6,216 bases of DNA from Clostridiales bacterium (GTDB taxonomy: Bacteria > Bacillota > Clostridia > Lachnospirales > Lachnospiraceae): contig JAJUHH010000187.1 in assembly GCA_029267975.1 (NCBI GenBank), forward strand, positions 1 through 6,216. The letters are read 5' to 3'. Shown one piece after another: positions 6,132 through 6,216 of the stretch. Every line of letters starts with the position of its first letter. The stretch's first letter is position 1. The translations under genes and the position numbers were made by a program. The notes under the pieces are model-generated. The model was given only the letters and a program-made list of their open reading frames with translations. It searched no databases and had not been told where the DNA came from.

Positions 6132-6215
6132 CTATTTCATTCCGTCATCCCAAGCTTTTTGATAAGAAGCAGCAAATTCTGCGGCGTTATAGTTGCCGGC
6201 CAATAATTCCTGAAC
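6132..6215 (-). CDS. Extracellular sugar-binding protein of ABC importer, C-terminal fragment
   Basis: The last 27 codons of a gene whose start lies beyond the right edge end in TAG at 6132-6134. The fragment reads VQELLAGNYNAAEFAASYQ followed by a short tail ending DDGMK. This is the usual end of family 1 solute-binding proteins: a helix with a small-residue 'L.G....AEFAA..Q.A.D' pattern. Its place directly before two CUT1 permease genes on the same strand supports the call. In Gram-positive bacteria such proteins are lipid-anchored outside the membrane and deliver the oligosaccharide to the permeases; the signal peptide and binding residues are outside the window. The fragment alone cannot show substrate preference. 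Confidence 0.85.
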   Translation of the reverse strand, partial: VQELLAGNYNAAEFAASYQKAWDDGMK

Positions 6216-6216
6216 C

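Overview
The window looks like the chromosome of a low- to mid-GC Gram-positive bacterium, most likely a member of the Clostridia (Lachnospiraceae-like). This rests on strong AGGAGG-type ribosome binding sites, tightly packed CUT1-type sugar ABC transporter genes and the style of the carbohydrate enzymes. The taxonomic guess is inference; no marker gene is present.

Almost all of the window is one minus-strand gene cluster, so transcription runs from the right edge to the left. In that order it holds: the last 27 codons of a sugar-binding lipoprotein (6132-6215), a 99-bp gap with a strong inverted repeat, a MalF-type permease (5163-6032), a MalG-type permease (4326-5150), a 209-bp gap rich in short repeats, a glycoside hydrolase family 66 (dextranase-type) enzyme (2368-4116), a 140-bp AT-rich gap, and a GH13 oligo-1,6-glucosidase (542-2212). 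A 17-bp stem-loop at 416-459 probably ends the transcript. The promoter and main regulatory region would lie to the right of the window.

The parts fit one job: taking up alpha-1,6-linked glucans (isomalto-oligosaccharides or dextran fragments) and breaking them down inside the cell. The binding protein and two permeases import the oligosaccharide. The GH66 enzyme, which lacks a signal peptide, cuts internal alpha-1,6 bonds, and the GH13 enzyme releases glucose from the short products. No ATPase gene is visible, so the importer probably uses a shared MsmK-type ATPase encoded elsewhere.

The left edge (1-322) is different. It carries the 3' part of a plus-strand gene at about 23% GC by hand count, against roughly 43-47% in sampled stretches of the operon, and its product is not recognisable. 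It converges on the operon, and the 219 bp between them hold an orphan ribosome binding site and the terminator stem. This looks like the edge of acquired DNA. No RNA gene, CRISPR array or complete insertion sequence was seen.
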